The notes: generated from the sequence alone by a model not told the origin. A stretch of 64,000 bases of DNA from an uncultured Sphingomonadales bacterium (GCA_947499155.1 CANMND010000004.1:222745-286744); one strand, 5' to 3'; shown: positions 33,841-45,680, counted from the first letter of the stretch. Made by a program: numbers and translations.

Positions 33841-35265
33841 TCAGGCGGCTATACCACCCACAGTCAGGGCATCCACCCGCAAGCTGGGCTGGCCCACGCC
33901 CACAGGGACGGACTGACCGCCCTTGCCGCAAGTTCCGATTCCGGGGTCAAGAGCGAGATCATTGCCCACCATGCTGACTCTGGTCAGGACATCGGGACCA
34001 TTGCCGATGAGGGTTGCGCCCTTCACTGGCTCGGCGATCACGCCATTGCGGATGCGATAGGCTTCTGTACAGGAGAAGACGAATTTGCCACTGGTGATAT
34101 CAACCTGTCCGCCACCAAAATTGACCGCATAAAGTCCGTCATCCACGGACGCAATAATGTCCTTGGGGTCATGTTCGCCCGCCAGCATGAATGTATTGGT
34201 CATGCGAGGCATGGGCTGGTGCGCAAAGGATTGTCGGCGACCATTGCCAGTGGACTCCACACCCATCAGCCGGGCATTGGTGCGGTCCTGCATATAGCCC
34301 TTCAAAATACCATCCTCGATCAGGACAGTGCGCTCTGACGCGGTTCCTTCATCATCAATGGTAAGGGACCCGCGGGAATTGCCGATGCTGCCATCATCTA
34401 CGATGGTAATCCCGTCCGCTGCGACGCGCTTACCCATCAGATCTGAAAATGCGGATGTTTTCTTGCGGTTGAAGTCCCCTTCAAGGCCATGGCCAATGGC
34501 TTCGTGCAATAAAATCCCAGGCCAGCCGGAGCCAAGCACCACCGGCATTGTTCCGGCAGGGGCATCGACGCTTTCCAGATTGACCTCAGCCTGTCTCAGC
34601 GCCTCATTGACATGGGCCTGCCAGACTTCGGGACGGAAAAACTCATGATAGCCGTGGCGACCACCGCTGCCATGACTGCCGCTTTCAAGGCGCTCGCCCG
34701 ATTTCAGCACGACATTGATATTGAGGCGCACGAGCGGGCGAATGTCGCGCATGACCCGTCCTTCAGGGCGCAAAATCTCTACAACTTGCCAACTCCCTGA
34801 GAGAGACGCGGTGAATTGGGCGATGCGCGAATCTTTTTGGCGGGCATAGGAATCCATGTCGCTCATAAGCGACACCTTGAGGGCGAATTCATGGGCCTCA
34901 AGTGGATTGTCGGCAGAATAGATCAGGCGATTCGTTCCAACAGGGGGGAGAGCAACCTGTCCCTTGTGGCCAAGACGGACGGCTTGCGCTGTATCGATGG
35001 CGCGGGAAATTGCATCGGTTGACAGCTCTGATGAATGGGCATAGCCAGTTGCGTCCCCTGCAATACCGCGCAGGCCAAAGCCCTGGGATGCGTTGAAAGT
35101 AGCGGACTTCATGCGTCCATCATCAAACAGCAGGCTTTCAGACTGGACATACTCCAGAAACAATTCGCCATCATCAAGACCGGTCAGACCCTTATCAACA
35201 AGCCGGGATACGGTTGTGCGGTCCATTTGCGGAGTCTGGTAAAAAAAATCTGTTGAAAGTGTCAT
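33841..35265 (-). CDS. tldD: Metalloprotease TldD
   Basis: 474 aa. TldD with TldE (PmbA) forms a heterodimeric zinc protease that matures modified peptides and degrades unfolded ones. The HExxxH zinc motif is HEAIGHGLEGD with His254, Glu255 and His259. The late cysteine ligand region (GIGTCGKGGQ) is present. The start at 35265 (MTLSTDFFYQ) is more family-like than the ATG 9 codons upstream. No tldE/pmbA is in the window. It is divergent from the ctaC operon. Confidence 0.94.
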   Translation of the reverse strand: MTLSTDFFYQTPQMDRTTVSRLVDKGLTGLDDGELFLEYVQSESLLFDDGRMKSATFNASQGFGLRGIAGDATGYAHSSELSTDAISRAIDTAQAVRLGHKGQVALPPVGTNRLIYSADNPLEAHEFALKVSLMSDMDSYARQKDSRIAQFTASLSGSWQVVEILRPEGRVMRDIRPLVRLNINVVLKSGERLESGSHGSGGRHGYHEFFRPEVWQAHVNEALRQAEVNLESVDAPAGTMPVVLGSGWPGILLHEAIGHGLEGDFNRKKTSAFSDLMGKRVAADGITIVDDGSIGNSRGSLTIDDEGTASERTVLIEDGILKGYMQDRTNARLMGVESTGNGRRQSFAHQPMPRMTNTFMLAGEHDPKDIIASVDDGLYAVNFGGGQVDITSGKFVFSCTEAYRIRNGVIAEPVKGATLIGNGPDVLTRVSMVGNDLALDPGIGTCGKGGQSVPVGVGQPSLRVDALTVGGIAA

Positions 35266-35547
35266 GATTATCTGGTGCCTGCTTGAATTCACTCATTTAA
35301 GGATAGGCGTTGAACGGCGTTGATCCAAGCCCCATGAGAGAATTTGTTTGTTTGAGGGTGATCTTGTTGTTGACCGCCGCCTCAACTGGTCATAAGGCAC
35401 AGACGGCAAGACGGGGTGGGCAATTTGTCTCACCCTTGAAGCTGGATTGTATTATACAACAGGTGGTACCAAGAGAGATTGCTGTAATCGCGGTGTATAA
35501 GGCAAAAATATGCCATGGGCAAAAACCGAACAAAAGCGGGATAAGCG

Positions 35548-36459
35548 ATGAGAATTCTACTGGGGACAATTGGCGCTGTCATTGCGGCCATCGTCGGGTC
35601 AGCTCACAAAGCTGCAGCTCAGGCTGTTGGGTTGCCTGAAAGCGGGGGTATGGGCTTTCAAGAACCTGCATCGCCGATCATGGAGCAACTCGTCAGCTTC
35701 CATGACTTGTTGTTATGGCTGGTTACTGGAATCTGTGTTCTGGTGGCGGGGCTGATTTTATGGATTATTATTCGATATAATCGTAAAGCCAATCCGGTGC
35801 CTTCCAAGACATCTCATAATACCCTTATTGAGGTATTGTGGACCGCTGTGCCGGTTTTGATTCTGGTTGTTATCGCCGTCCCCAGTTTCAAATTGCTTTA
35901 TGCCCAGGACCAGACGCCACCAGCCGATCTGGTGGTGAAGGCCATTGGTAGCCAGTGGTACTGGACTTATGAATATCCTGATTATGATAATATGAGCTTT
36001 GACGCTGTCATGCTCTCGGAAAAGTTTTTTACTGACCAGTCGGCAGAGTCGCAGGCGCAGCGCGCAGAAGCCGTGGGTTATCTGCAGAATTTCCTCAACA
36101 GTGACAAAACTCCTGAGATACACCGCCTTCTGGATACGGACACCCGGATTGTTGTGCCGGTTGGCAAAGTTGTGAAGGTGCTGGTAACTGCGTCGGATGT
36201 GATCCATTCCTGGACGATTCCAGCTTTCGGCATCAAGGTGGACGCAGTGCCCGGGCGCCTGAATGAAGTTTGGTTCAAGGCGAACGAGATCGGAACTTAT
36301 TACGGTCAGTGCTCAGAGCTGTGCGGTGTCCGCCATGCCTATATGCCCATAGTGGTGGAAGCTGTAAGTCAGGAAGATTTTGACAGGTGGGTTGAGCGGG
36401 CGCAGGCGGAATATGCCGAAGCGCCTGCCACGACGCGTCTTGCGTCCATCAGCCACTGA
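35548..36459 (+). CDS. ctaC: Cytochrome c oxidase subunit II
   Basis: 303 aa. A signal peptide (cleavage after AAA, about 24) and two membrane helices (about 53-76 and 98-116) precede the CuA domain. All CuA ligands are present: His220, Cys255, Glu257, Cys259, His263 and Met266. The cytochrome c docking sequence SQWYWTYEYP is at 135-144. An extra loop of about 45 residues (about 150-195) is typical of alphaproteobacteria. It opens the aa3-type oxidase operon. The 282-bp gap upstream shows no convincing gene. Confidence 0.96.
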   Translation: MRILLGTIGAVIAAIVGSAHKAAAQAVGLPESGGMGFQEPASPIMEQLVSFHDLLLWLVTGICVLVAGLILWIIIRYNRKANPVPSKTSHNTLIEVLWTAVPVLILVVIAVPSFKLLYAQDQTPPADLVVKAIGSQWYWTYEYPDYDNMSFDAVMLSEKFFTDQSAESQAQRAEAVGYLQNFLNSDKTPEIHRLLDTDTRIVVPVGKVVKVLVTASDVIHSWTIPAFGIKVDAVPGRLNEVWFKANEIGTYYGQCSELCGVRHAYMPIVVEAVSQEDFDRWVERAQAEYAEAPATTRLASISH

Positions 36460-36467
36460 GTAAATGA

Positions 36468-38129
<1,662 letters not shown>

Positions 38130-38148
38130 GGGTCTATCAGTCAAAGAC

Positions 38149-39066
38149 ATGACCAACGCCATTCACATAAAGCCGGTCACGGTACAGTCGGAAGCCATTC
38201 CCTTGGGTGGAGAGGTCCGTGACTATGTTTTGTTGCTGAAGCCGCGGGTCATGTCATTGGTGGTGTTCACTGGCCTGATCGGCATGATCGTAGCGCCCGG
38301 CACTTTGCATCCGGTTCTGGCTTTTACTGCTATTTTGTGTATCGCCATCGGTGCAGGGGCCTCCGGTGCACTAAATATGTGGTTTGATGCCGATATTGAT
38401 GCGGTCATGGCCCGAACTGCCAAGCGCCCGATCCCGGCGGGGCGGCTGACGCGAACAGATGCCCTTGGTTTCGGACTGGTTTTGTCCGTGGGGTCGGTGA
38501 CGATGATGGCTCTGGCCGTCAATTGGGTCGCAGCGGCACTTCTTGCCCTGACGATTTTCTTTTACGCTGTCATATACACCATGTGGCTTAAACGCCGTAC
38601 GCCACAGAATATAGTGATTGGCGGGGCTGCCGGGGCTTTTCCTCCGATGATTGGCTATGCAGCAGTGACGGGGTCTGTGACGCTCGACAGCCTGGTGTTG
38701 TTTGCCATCATCTTTATGTGGACACCGCCACATTTCTGGGCGCTCGCTTTGTTCATCAGGATGGACTTCTCAAAAGCCGGAGTTCCGGTCCTGCCGATTT
38801 CAGCGGGGGAGGACGCGGCACGAAGTCAAATCCTGATCTATAGCCTGATCCTTGCACCTCTTGGTGTTTTGCCATGGGTTTTGGGCTTTGGCGGATTGGC
38901 ATATGGTATTGTGTCGTCCTTGCTGGGGACGTGGTTTGTAATTCGCGCGCTGGCTGTCTGGCGCGCTGTGGATAATGCAGACAAGCGGTTATTTACCTTT
39001 TCCATCCTTTACCTGTTTTTGCTTTTTGCAACGCTGGGTGTTGAACATCTGGCAAGGGCCTTATGA
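38149..39066 (+). CDS. ctaB: Protohaem IX farnesyltransferase (haem O synthase)
   Basis: 305 aa UbiA-type prenyltransferase with about 8-9 helices. The first Asp-rich motif [23 protein letters not shown] and the second [13 protein letters not shown] are the CtaB signatures. It attaches farnesyl to haem b to make haem O, precursor of the haem A used by CtaD. It sits between ctaD (19 bp) and a 42-aa small gene (4-bp overlap). Confidence 0.96.
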   Translation: MTNAIHIKPVTVQSEAIPLGGEVRDYVLLLKPRVMSLVVFTGLIGMIVAPGTLHPVLAFTAILCIAIGAGASGALNMWFDADIDAVMARTAKRPIPAGRLTRTDALGFGLVLSVGSVTMMALAVNWVAAALLALTIFFYAVIYTMWLKRRTPQNIVIGGAAGAFPPMIGYAAVTGSVTLDSLVLFAIIFMWTPPHFWALALFIRMDFSKAGVPVLPISAGEDAARSQILIYSLILAPLGVLPWVLGFGGLAYGIVSSLLGTWFVIRALAVWRAVDNADKRLFTFSILYLFLLFATLGVEHLARAL

Positions 39067-39191
39067 GTATGGCGGACCGTGAATTCAAAAAGCGCCGCCA
39101 GAAGCGCAATATCGCGCTGGGTGTAGTCCTGTTGGCTCTAGTCATTTTGTTTTTTGTCGTGACCATTGTGAAAATGCGAGGGGCAGCGTGA
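39063..39191 (+). CDS. 42-aa single-pass membrane protein (CoxF-like) in the cox operon
   Basis: It starts inside the ctaB stop (ATGA) and ends at the ctaG start (TGATG). A basic N-terminus ([13 protein letters not shown]) leads to one helix ([19 protein letters not shown]) and a short tail. Small ORFs at this exact place between ctaB and ctaG are common in alphaproteobacteria and are sometimes called CoxF. The role in oxidase assembly is unproved. Coupling on both sides makes a real gene very likely despite its size. Confidence 0.8.
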   Translation: MSMADREFKKRRQKRNIALGVVLLALVILFFVVTIVKMRGAA

Positions 39192-39748
39192 TGGAAAAAA
39201 CGAAAATGAAAAACCTGAAGGCACTGATGCTGGCCATGCTGGCACTGGGTGCTTCTGGCGCGCTTGCTGTCTATGCCGTGCCGCTTTACGAGATGTTTTG
39301 TAAAGTGACAGGGTTTGGCGGGACAGTGCAACGAGCGGATTCCAATGAATCAGAGCAGATTGACAGGGTCATAACCATAAGATTTGACGGGAGTGTCGAT
39401 GGTAGCCTTCCCTGGAAATTCAAACCAGTACAAGTGACGCAAGACGTAAGAGTGGGCGAAACAGCACTGGCGTTTTATGAAGCTACCAACCTGTCTGATC
39501 ATGCAATAACTGGCTCGGCCGTCTTCAATGTGACGCCTCACAAAGCGGGCCTGTATTTCTCAAAAATCGAATGTTTCTGTTTCACGGAACAGACGCTTCA
39601 ACCTGGCGAAACCGCATCCATGCCTGTGACATATTACATCGAACCGGACATTATGGATGATCGCAAAATGAACAATGTGCATGAAATCACATTGTCATAC
39701 AGTTTCTTCTTCCAAAGGGATGAGGATAATTTGGACGGTGAGGTCTAG
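39191..39748 (+). CDS. ctaG: Cytochrome c oxidase assembly protein CtaG (Cox11)
   Basis: 185 aa. One N-terminal helix (LMLAMLALGASGALAVYAVPLYEMFC) precedes a periplasmic beta-sandwich. The copper-binding CFCF motif is at 128-131, plus Cys37 after the helix. Cox11 inserts CuB into subunit I. The ATG at 39191 overlaps the small gene's stop; the GTG one codon earlier is also in frame. It lies upstream of ctaE by 80 bp. Confidence 0.95.
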   Translation: MEKTKMKNLKALMLAMLALGASGALAVYAVPLYEMFCKVTGFGGTVQRADSNESEQIDRVITIRFDGSVDGSLPWKFKPVQVTQDVRVGETALAFYEATNLSDHAITGSAVFNVTPHKAGLYFSKIECFCFTEQTLQPGETASMPVTYYIEPDIMDDRKMNNVHEITLSYSFFFQRDEDNLDGEV

Positions 39749-39828
39749 GTGGCCACCGTTCTGGGGTTATAAAATGACAAAGAGGGCCGATTGCTGACCT
39801 GGCCCGAATAAAAAGAGAGAGTGAGACC

Positions 39829-40635
39829 ATGGCTGGCGATGTGAAACACGATTATCATCTTGTAAATCCAAGCCCATGGCCGATTGTCGGGTCAATCGCT
39901 GTCTTTACGATGGCTTTTGGTTTTGTCGGCATGATGCATGACTGGGGATTTGCCAATTATATTTTCGGGGCAGGCGTACTGGGCGTTTTCTACACCATGT
40001 ACGAATGGTGGAGCGATGTGGTTCGCGAGGCTGAAGGCGGTGACCACAAGCCAGTGGTCCAGATTGGCCTCCGGTATGGCATCATCTTGTTCATCACATC
40101 GGAAGTCATGTTCTTTGTCGCGTGGTTTTGGGCCTATTTCAATGCGGCCCTGTTCCCGACAGAGGCGATTGGTGCTGTCTGGCCGCCTGAGGGCATCATC
40201 ACGTTCAACCCTTGGCATATTCCTTATGTCAATACATTGATCCTGCTGCTGTCGGGTACTACTGTCACCTGGGCACATCATGCTCTTTTGGAAGATGACC
40301 GCGACGGACTTAAGAAGGGCTTGTGGGCGACGGTTCTCCTGGGTGCGCTGTTTACCTGTTTCCAGACATATGAATACAGTGTCGCGGCTTTTGGGTTGTC
40401 GTCGGGGATTTACGGCGCCACCTTCTTCATGGCCACGGGCTTTCATGGGTTCCATGTTCTGGTTGGAACCATATTCCTGACCGTCTGCCTGATCCGGTCT
40501 TATCGTGGTCATTTCAAGCCTGACCATCATTTCGGGTTCGAAGCAGCGGCCTGGTACTGGCATTTTGTGGACGTGGTCTGGGTCTTTCTGTTCTTCAGCA
40601 TCTATGTCTGGGGCGCAGGAGCCATTACGCATTAA
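39829..40635 (+). CDS. ctaE: Cytochrome c oxidase subunit III
   Basis: 268 aa with seven helices. Hallmarks are YHLVNPSPWPIVGS at the N-terminus, LRYGIILFITSEVMFFVAWFWAYF, GFHGFHVLVGTIFL and the C-terminal AAWYWHFVDVVWVFLF. Subunit III stabilises the oxidase against turnover-induced inactivation. It is followed by a strong terminator, so the oxidase structural operon ends here and SURF1 is transcribed separately or by read-through. A DUF983 gene often found at this place is absent. Confidence 0.97.
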   Translation: MAGDVKHDYHLVNPSPWPIVGSIAVFTMAFGFVGMMHDWGFANYIFGAGVLGVFYTMYEWWSDVVREAEGGDHKPVVQIGLRYGIILFITSEVMFFVAWFWAYFNAALFPTEAIGAVWPPEGIITFNPWHIPYVNTLILLLSGTTVTWAHHALLEDDRDGLKKGLWATVLLGALFTCFQTYEYSVAAFGLSSGIYGATFFMATGFHGFHVLVGTIFLTVCLIRSYRGHFKPDHHFGFEAAAWYWHFVDVVWVFLFFSIYVWGAGAITH

Positions 40636-40682
40636 GGCACTCCCCCCACTTCAAACAGGCTCAACACGGCCCATATAGTGCA

Positions 40683-40719
40683 GAAACCGGCAAAGTCTCT
40701 TCGCCGGTTTCGCTTTTTT
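40683..40719 (+). terminator. Terminator after ctaE
   Basis: GAAACCGGC and GCCGGTTTC form a 9-bp stem with an 11-nt loop, followed by GC and six T. It is a canonical Rho-independent terminator between ctaE and the SURF1 gene. Confidence 0.9.
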
Positions 40720-40776
40720 GTGACGCGATGAATTTTTAAAACTTTGTCTTGTGGAAGAAGAGAAAAAGAGCTGACG

Positions 40777-41466
40777 ATGAACAGATTCCGGCCCGGTTTA
40801 TGGACTACGGTTATCGTCTTGATCTCCATCGTGATTCTGGGTGCGCTAGGCCAATGGCAACTTGATCGGCGGGCCTGGAAACACACACTTGTTGATGAGA
40901 TCGCTACCCGAAGCTCAGGTCCGCCTGTGAGGCTGCCAGCTCATATTGAAAAGCCGGAAGACTGGCGCTATCGGCATGTGAAGGTGCGCGGTCATTTTGA
41001 TCATGGGTCTGAAATCATTTCGATTTCTGGTCGCGGTTATCACATCATCACACCCTTGATAAGGGCGAATGGGGAAGATCCTGTGCTCGTCGTCCGTGGT
41101 TATGTGCCCCCGACACGTCAGGCTCAGATAACGCGTCAGGATGGCCTGATTGAGGGTGAAGTGGAGGTGCGTGCAATCGCGCGTCTCAAGCAAGTGCCAA
41201 ACATGTTCATTCCAGATAATGACCCCGCTGCCGGCATCTGGTACTGGCGCGATCTGGATGCCATGGCGAAATCCGTTGGTCTAGACCCTGTGGTACCGCT
41301 GTTCCTGGAAGCGACTGACACGGCGGCAGGCGGCTGGCCACAAGGTGGCATAACCCGGCTCGATATCCCGGATAACCATCTGCAATATGCATTGACCTGG
41401 TTTTCATTGGCGTTCGTGCTTTTGGTCATATATCTGATTTTCGGCTTCAAGCGCGGTCAGGAATAA
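40777..41466 (+). CDS. surf1: SURF1 family oxidase assembly protein
   Basis: 229 aa. Two membrane helices (WTTVIVLISIVILGALGQWQL near the N-terminus and LTWFSLAFVLLVIYLIFGF near the C-terminus) flank a periplasmic domain. GQWQLDRRAWK, WRYRHVKVRGHF and NHLQYALTWF are SURF1 signatures. SURF1 helps load haem a into CtaD. ATG 40777 (MNRFRPGLW) has a better ribosome binding site than the one 33 bp upstream. Confidence 0.93.
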   Translation: MNRFRPGLWTTVIVLISIVILGALGQWQLDRRAWKHTLVDEIATRSSGPPVRLPAHIEKPEDWRYRHVKVRGHFDHGSEIISISGRGYHIITPLIRANGEDPVLVVRGYVPPTRQAQITRQDGLIEGEVEVRAIARLKQVPNMFIPDNDPAAGIWYWRDLDAMAKSVGLDPVVPLFLEATDTAAGGWPQGGITRLDIPDNHLQYALTWFSLAFVLLVIYLIFGFKRGQE

Positions 41467-41545
41467 TCTGTAGCCATTGCTTGGCATTCCTCACCTTTAA
41501 GCTTAATAGTTTTAATCGAGACAGAAAAATGAAAGGTCAGACTCT

Positions 41546-42856
41546 TTGGTCCATATAAACAGTGTCCCAAATGCGCCCGCATCATCTGGCAGGGCACCGC
41601 GTTTGACGCGTTTGCCAAATGGGCTTCGCGTGGTGACGGATCGCATGGATCATGTGGAATCCGCCTCTATAGGGGTCTGGATCGGCACTGGTGCGCGCTA
41701 TGAAACTCTGGCTGAAAATGGCATGTCTCACATGCTTGAGCACATGCTCTTCAAGGGGACCAAAAGGCGCAGTCCACGAGCCATTGCAGAAGAAATCGAA
41801 TCGGTTGGCGGGCACATGAATGCGTATACAGCCCGTGATCATACCACGTTTTACGCCAAGGTCCTGAAAGAGGATGTGCCACTTGCAGCCGATCTTCTGG
41901 CTGATATTTTACAGAACTCCCTGATAGATGAAAATGAGTTAAGACGCGAAAGAGAAGTAATTATCCAGGAAATCGGTCAGGCCGAAGATACGCCCGATGA
42001 TATCGTCTTTGATTATCTTCAGGAAGCTGCCTATCCCGACCAGCCATTGGGCCGGTCTATCCTGGGGACTGAACAGCGGGTCGCCGGGTTTATGCGTGAT
42101 GACGTGATCTCTTATCTCAAGTCATGCTACCGCGCGCAAAACATGGTCATTGCTGCGGCTGGAAACATTCAGCATGACGAGATCGTGCGTCTGGTGGAGG
42201 ACCTGTTCATTGATATCCCGCAAGGGCAGGGGCGTGCATTTGAGCCTGCTACTTATCTTGCGGGCGAACGGCATGAGCGTCGGATCACGGAACAACTGCA
42301 TCTGACACTTGGGTTCCCCGGCCAGGCTTTTGGTAACCCCGATTATTATGCAGCCCAGGTGTTTTCCACCATTTTTGGCGGTGGCATGTCTTCACGGCTG
42401 TTTCAGGAGGTACGCGAGGTCCGGGGTCTGGCCTATTCGATATACAGCTTTGGGGTATCACAATGCGACACCGGTCTGTTTGGGATTTATGCGGGGACTT
42501 CACCTGAATTCGCTCACGATCTGGTCGACGTAATCGCAAGGGAAATGCATCAGCTGATGAAGGCGGTGCCGGAGGAAGAGATTTCCCGTGCTCGCGCCCA
42601 ATTGAAAGCAGGTTTGCTGATGTCTCTGGAAAGTACCTCTTCCCGGATCGAGCAGATGGGACGGCAGATGCTGATCTTTGACAGGATCATCGATACCGAT
42701 GAACTGGTGGAGCGCGTGGAGGCGGTGGACTCATCTGCGCTTGTCCGGGTATGCGAACATATGATGGGCACCGGGCGTCCAACAGTTGCGACGGTTGGTC
42801 CGGTAGGGACACTGCCGGACTATGATAAAATAACCGGACTGTTTGCTTTGGCCTGA
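41546..42856 (+). CDS. M16 family zinc peptidase (processing-peptidase-like)
   Basis: 436 aa. The inverted zinc motif HxxEH is HMLEH at 62-66, and the distal Glu is in ELRREREVIIQEI (about 135). The glycine-rich loop region GGGMSSRLFQEVREVRGLAYSI is the one used by mitochondrial processing peptidase relatives. No in-frame ATG exists near the start, so TTG at 41546 is used, preceded by GAAAGG. It lies between the oxidase cluster and petA. In many alphaproteobacteria the M16 gene follows thrC, which is absent here. Confidence 0.9.
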   Translation: MVHINSVPNAPASSGRAPRLTRLPNGLRVVTDRMDHVESASIGVWIGTGARYETLAENGMSHMLEHMLFKGTKRRSPRAIAEEIESVGGHMNAYTARDHTTFYAKVLKEDVPLAADLLADILQNSLIDENELRREREVIIQEIGQAEDTPDDIVFDYLQEAAYPDQPLGRSILGTEQRVAGFMRDDVISYLKSCYRAQNMVIAAAGNIQHDEIVRLVEDLFIDIPQGQGRAFEPATYLAGERHERRITEQLHLTLGFPGQAFGNPDYYAAQVFSTIFGGGMSSRLFQEVREVRGLAYSIYSFGVSQCDTGLFGIYAGTSPEFAHDLVDVIAREMHQLMKAVPEEEISRARAQLKAGLLMSLESTSSRIEQMGRQMLIFDRIIDTDELVERVEAVDSSALVRVCEHMMGTGRPTVATVGPVGTLPDYDKITGLFALA

Positions 42857-43054
42857 ACAGGTTTAGACATTGCAAAATGCGTGATGGAGCGTTAAACCAC
42901 GGCACAGTGAGTTTGAATTGTTGCAGTGGCAGGCCGTAAATGTGACGGCATGTCACATGGTACCCATTATGGGCCGCGCTTTAGACAAGCAGACGGCCTT
43001 TTTTTGGAATTGATAAAACGGGCATCCAAGCTCGTTAAGCTCTGGGATCGGAAG

Positions 43055-43600
43055 ATGAGTAGTAATCCGGGCACTGCAGGACAAGTAAAGGGGGACGAGG
43101 CCACTCGCCGGGACTTTCTTTACATCGCCACGGGCGCAGTGGGTGCAATTGGTGCGGCATATGCCGTTTGGCCATTTATCCACCAGATGAATCCGTCGAA
43201 AGACACACTGGCATTGGCCACCATCGAGGTGGATCTGGGCGCGATTGAAAGCGGCCAGTCCGTCAAGGTGATGTGGCAGGGCAAGCCGGTCTTTGTCCGT
43301 AATCGCACCGACAAGGAAATCGAGGAAGCCCGTGACGTCGACCTGTCGTCGTTGCGCGATCCCGAAACCGATGAGCAGCGCACAAAGCCCGGCCACGAGA
43401 ACTGGCTGGTTATGGTGGGTGTCTGCACTCATCTGGGCTGCGTTCCGCTTGGGGAAGCGGGAGAGTTTGGCGGCTGGTTCTGCCCTTGTCACGGCTCGCA
43501 CTATGATACGGCAGGGCGTATTCGCAAGGGGCCCGCGCCTCTCAACCTTCCGGTACCGAACTATCAGTTCGTCACCGATGACCGTATTCTGATCGGCTAG
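43055..43600 (+). CDS. petA: Ubiquinol-cytochrome c reductase Rieske subunit
   Basis: 181 aa. A Tat-like [12 protein letters not shown] start leads to one membrane anchor. Rieske boxes are CTHLGC (Cys124, His126, Cys129) and CPCHGSHY (Cys143, Cys145, His146), where Cys143 and His146 bind the [2Fe-2S] cluster and Cys129/Cys145 form the disulfide. The PVPNYQF end is family-like. The frame is open 43 codons upstream, but ATG 43055 follows GGGATCGG and gives the usual length. It begins the bc1 operon. Confidence 0.96.
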   Translation: MSSNPGTAGQVKGDEATRRDFLYIATGAVGAIGAAYAVWPFIHQMNPSKDTLALATIEVDLGAIESGQSVKVMWQGKPVFVRNRTDKEIEEARDVDLSSLRDPETDEQRTKPGHENWLVMVGVCTHLGCVPLGEAGEFGGWFCPCHGSHYDTAGRIRKGPAPLNLPVPNYQFVTDDRILIG

Positions 43601-43613
43601 GGAGCTCAAAGCG

Positions 43614-44870
43614 ATGGCAACGGGAGGCTTTAAGCCAAAAAATAAGGCTGTGCGCTGGTTTGATGAGCGTCTGCCGATTTTCTCACTCCTTCATGGATCG
43701 CTTGGTGCCGGATATCCGGCTCCGCGTAATCTGAATTATTTCTGGAACTTTGGCAGCCTTGCCGGGCTGATGCTGGTTGTTCAGCTTGTCACCGGTATTG
43801 TTCTGGCCATGCATTACACGCCAACAGCGGCGGGTGCGTTCGATTCGGTCGAGCACATCATGCGTGATGTGAATTATGGTTGGCTCATCCGCTATATTCA
43901 CGCCAATGGCGCATCGATGTTCTTTATCGTTGTGTTTATCCATATTTTCCGAGGGCTTTATTATGGATCATACAAGGCTCCACGTGAAATTTTGTGGATG
44001 CTTGGCGTCGTAATTCTGCTGCTGATGATGGCGACAGCGTTCATGGGCTATGTGCTTCCCTGGGGCCAGATGAGCTTTTGGGGTGCAACTGTCATCACCA
44101 ACCTGTTCTCCGCTATTCCCGTTGTGGGCGATCATATCGTTACCTTATTGTGGGGCGGCTTTTCGGTTGACGAGCCGACATTGAAGCGCTTTTTCTCGCT
44201 TCATTATCTGCTGCCATTCGTGATCACTGGTGTTGTTATTCTCCATATCTGGGCGCTGCATATCCCAGGTTCCAACAACCCGCTCGGCATTGATGTGAAG
44301 GGGCCACAAGATCAGGTACCGTTCCATCCTTATTACACGGCTAAAGATGCCTTGGGCGTTGGTGTGTTTCTGATCTTCTTTGGCTTGTTCGTGTTCTATA
44401 TGCCGAACGTGCTTGGCCATGCGGACAACTATATCCCCGCTGACCCGCTGGTGACGCCACCCCATATCGTTCCTGAATGGTACTTCCTGCCGTTCTATGC
44501 GATTTTGCGGGCTGTGCCGGACAAGCTTGGTGGTGTGCTGTTGATGTTTGCGGCTGTGGGCCTGTTGTTTGCAGTGCCATGGCTTGATACATCCAAAGTA
44601 CGTTCTGCGGTATTCCGTCCAACATTCAAGCTGTTCTTCTGGCTTCTGGTGGTTGATTGCATCGTCCTTGGTGTTGTCGGTGCCAATCCGCCAGAAGGTG
44701 CGTGGATCCTGGTCGGGCGTTTGGCAACGGCCTGGTATTTCATCCACTTCCTTCTGGTTTTGCCGCTCCTTGGCAAAATAGAAAAGACGCGGCCATTGCC
44801 TGCTTCTATTTCCGAAGCTGTGATTAAAAAAGACACCGGCGCGCGGCCATCCGCGACACCGGCAGAATAG
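43614..44870 (+). CDS. petB: Cytochrome b of the bc1 complex
   Basis: 418 aa with eight helices and no fusion to cytochrome c1. Haem-ligand histidines lie in LAMHYTP and [12 protein letters not shown], then in [20 protein letters not shown]. The Qo-site [13 protein letters not shown] (PEWY) is intact. [19 protein letters not shown] is the Qo/Qi region signature. It starts 13 bp after petA and precedes petC by 12 bp. Confidence 0.97.
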   Translation: MATGGFKPKNKAVRWFDERLPIFSLLHGSLGAGYPAPRNLNYFWNFGSLAGLMLVVQLVTGIVLAMHYTPTAAGAFDSVEHIMRDVNYGWLIRYIHANGASMFFIVVFIHIFRGLYYGSYKAPREILWMLGVVILLLMMATAFMGYVLPWGQMSFWGATVITNLFSAIPVVGDHIVTLLWGGFSVDEPTLKRFFSLHYLLPFVITGVVILHIWALHIPGSNNPLGIDVKGPQDQVPFHPYYTAKDALGVGVFLIFFGLFVFYMPNVLGHADNYIPADPLVTPPHIVPEWYFLPFYAILRAVPDKLGGVLLMFAAVGLLFAVPWLDTSKVRSAVFRPTFKLFFWLLVVDCIVLGVVGANPPEGAWILVGRLATAWYFIHFLLVLPLLGKIEKTRPLPASISEAVIKKDTGARPSATPAE

Positions 44871-44882
44871 AGGCGGAGAGAA

Positions 44883-45680
44883 ATGATGAAAAAAACCAGC
44901 TCTCTTGTTCTGGGTCTTCTCGCGGCTTGCGCATTGGCAGGAACAACATTTGCAGCAGGCGGTACGCCAGAACCGAAAAAAGTGGACTTCAGTTTTGATG
45001 GACCGTTTGGAACATTCGACCGGGCATCAGTCCAGCGTGGTTTTCAGGTCTACAGGGAAGTCTGTGCATCGTGCCATGGGGCCAAATATCTGGCGTTCCG
45101 CAATCTTTTGGATGTTGGTTATTCAGAAGACATGGCTAAAGCCATTGCTGCCGAATATCAGATAACGGATGGCCCTGACGATTTCGGCGATATGTTCGAA
45201 CGTCCAGGCAAATTGTCGGATTATCAGCCTGACCCTTTCCCCAATGACAATGCAGCCCGTGCATCCAATGGCGGTGCCATGCCGCCGGACCTGTCGGTGG
45301 TTGTCAAGGCACGGGAAGGTGGCGCACCCTATATCTACTCATTGCTGGTGGGTTATGACGAGCCTCCTGTTGATGAAGAGTTGCGGGCAGGCCAGTACTG
45401 GAACACCTATTTTGACGGTCACAAGATCGCCATGCCCCAGCCTCTTTATGACGATATGGTGGATTATGCGGACGGGACCGCTGCAACTGTTGAGCAGATG
45501 TCCCATGACGTCACCACTTTCCTTGCATGGCTTGCCGAGCCAGCAATGGAAGATCGCAAAAAGATGGGCTTGGGCTTCATGCTGTTCATGTCGGTCTTCG
45601 TGGTGCTTTTATATCTGACAAACAAGCGTATCTGGCGTCGGGTAAAAGACGGCTATTCACCTTTGGTCGATAAAGAATAG
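44883..45680 (+). CDS. petC: Cytochrome c1 of the bc1 complex
   Basis: 265 aa. A signal peptide (LVLGLLAACALAGTTFAAG) is followed by the haem c site CASCH at 61-65. The Met ligand is in KIAMPQPL. A C-terminal membrane anchor (GFMLFMSVFVVLLYLTNKRIW) ends the protein. It accepts electrons from the Rieske cluster and passes them to soluble or membrane cytochrome c and then to CtaC. The operon closes at a strong terminator. Confidence 0.96.
   Translation: MMKKTSSLVLGLLAACALAGTTFAAGGTPEPKKVDFSFDGPFGTFDRASVQRGFQVYREVCASCHGAKYLAFRNLLDVGYSEDMAKAIAAEYQITDGPDDFGDMFERPGKLSDYQPDPFPNDNAARASNGGAMPPDLSVVVKAREGGAPYIYSLLVGYDEPPVDEELRAGQYWNTYFDGHKIAMPQPLYDDMVDYADGTAATVEQMSHDVTTFLAWLAEPAMEDRKKMGLGFMLFMSVFVVLLYLTNKRIWRRVKDGYSPLVDKE

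Noticed and set aside
35334..35639. Open frame with signal-like start upstream of and overlapping ctaC
   Set aside because: It overlaps ctaC by about 90 bp in another frame, has no recognisable domain after the hydrophobic start and no good ribosome binding site.
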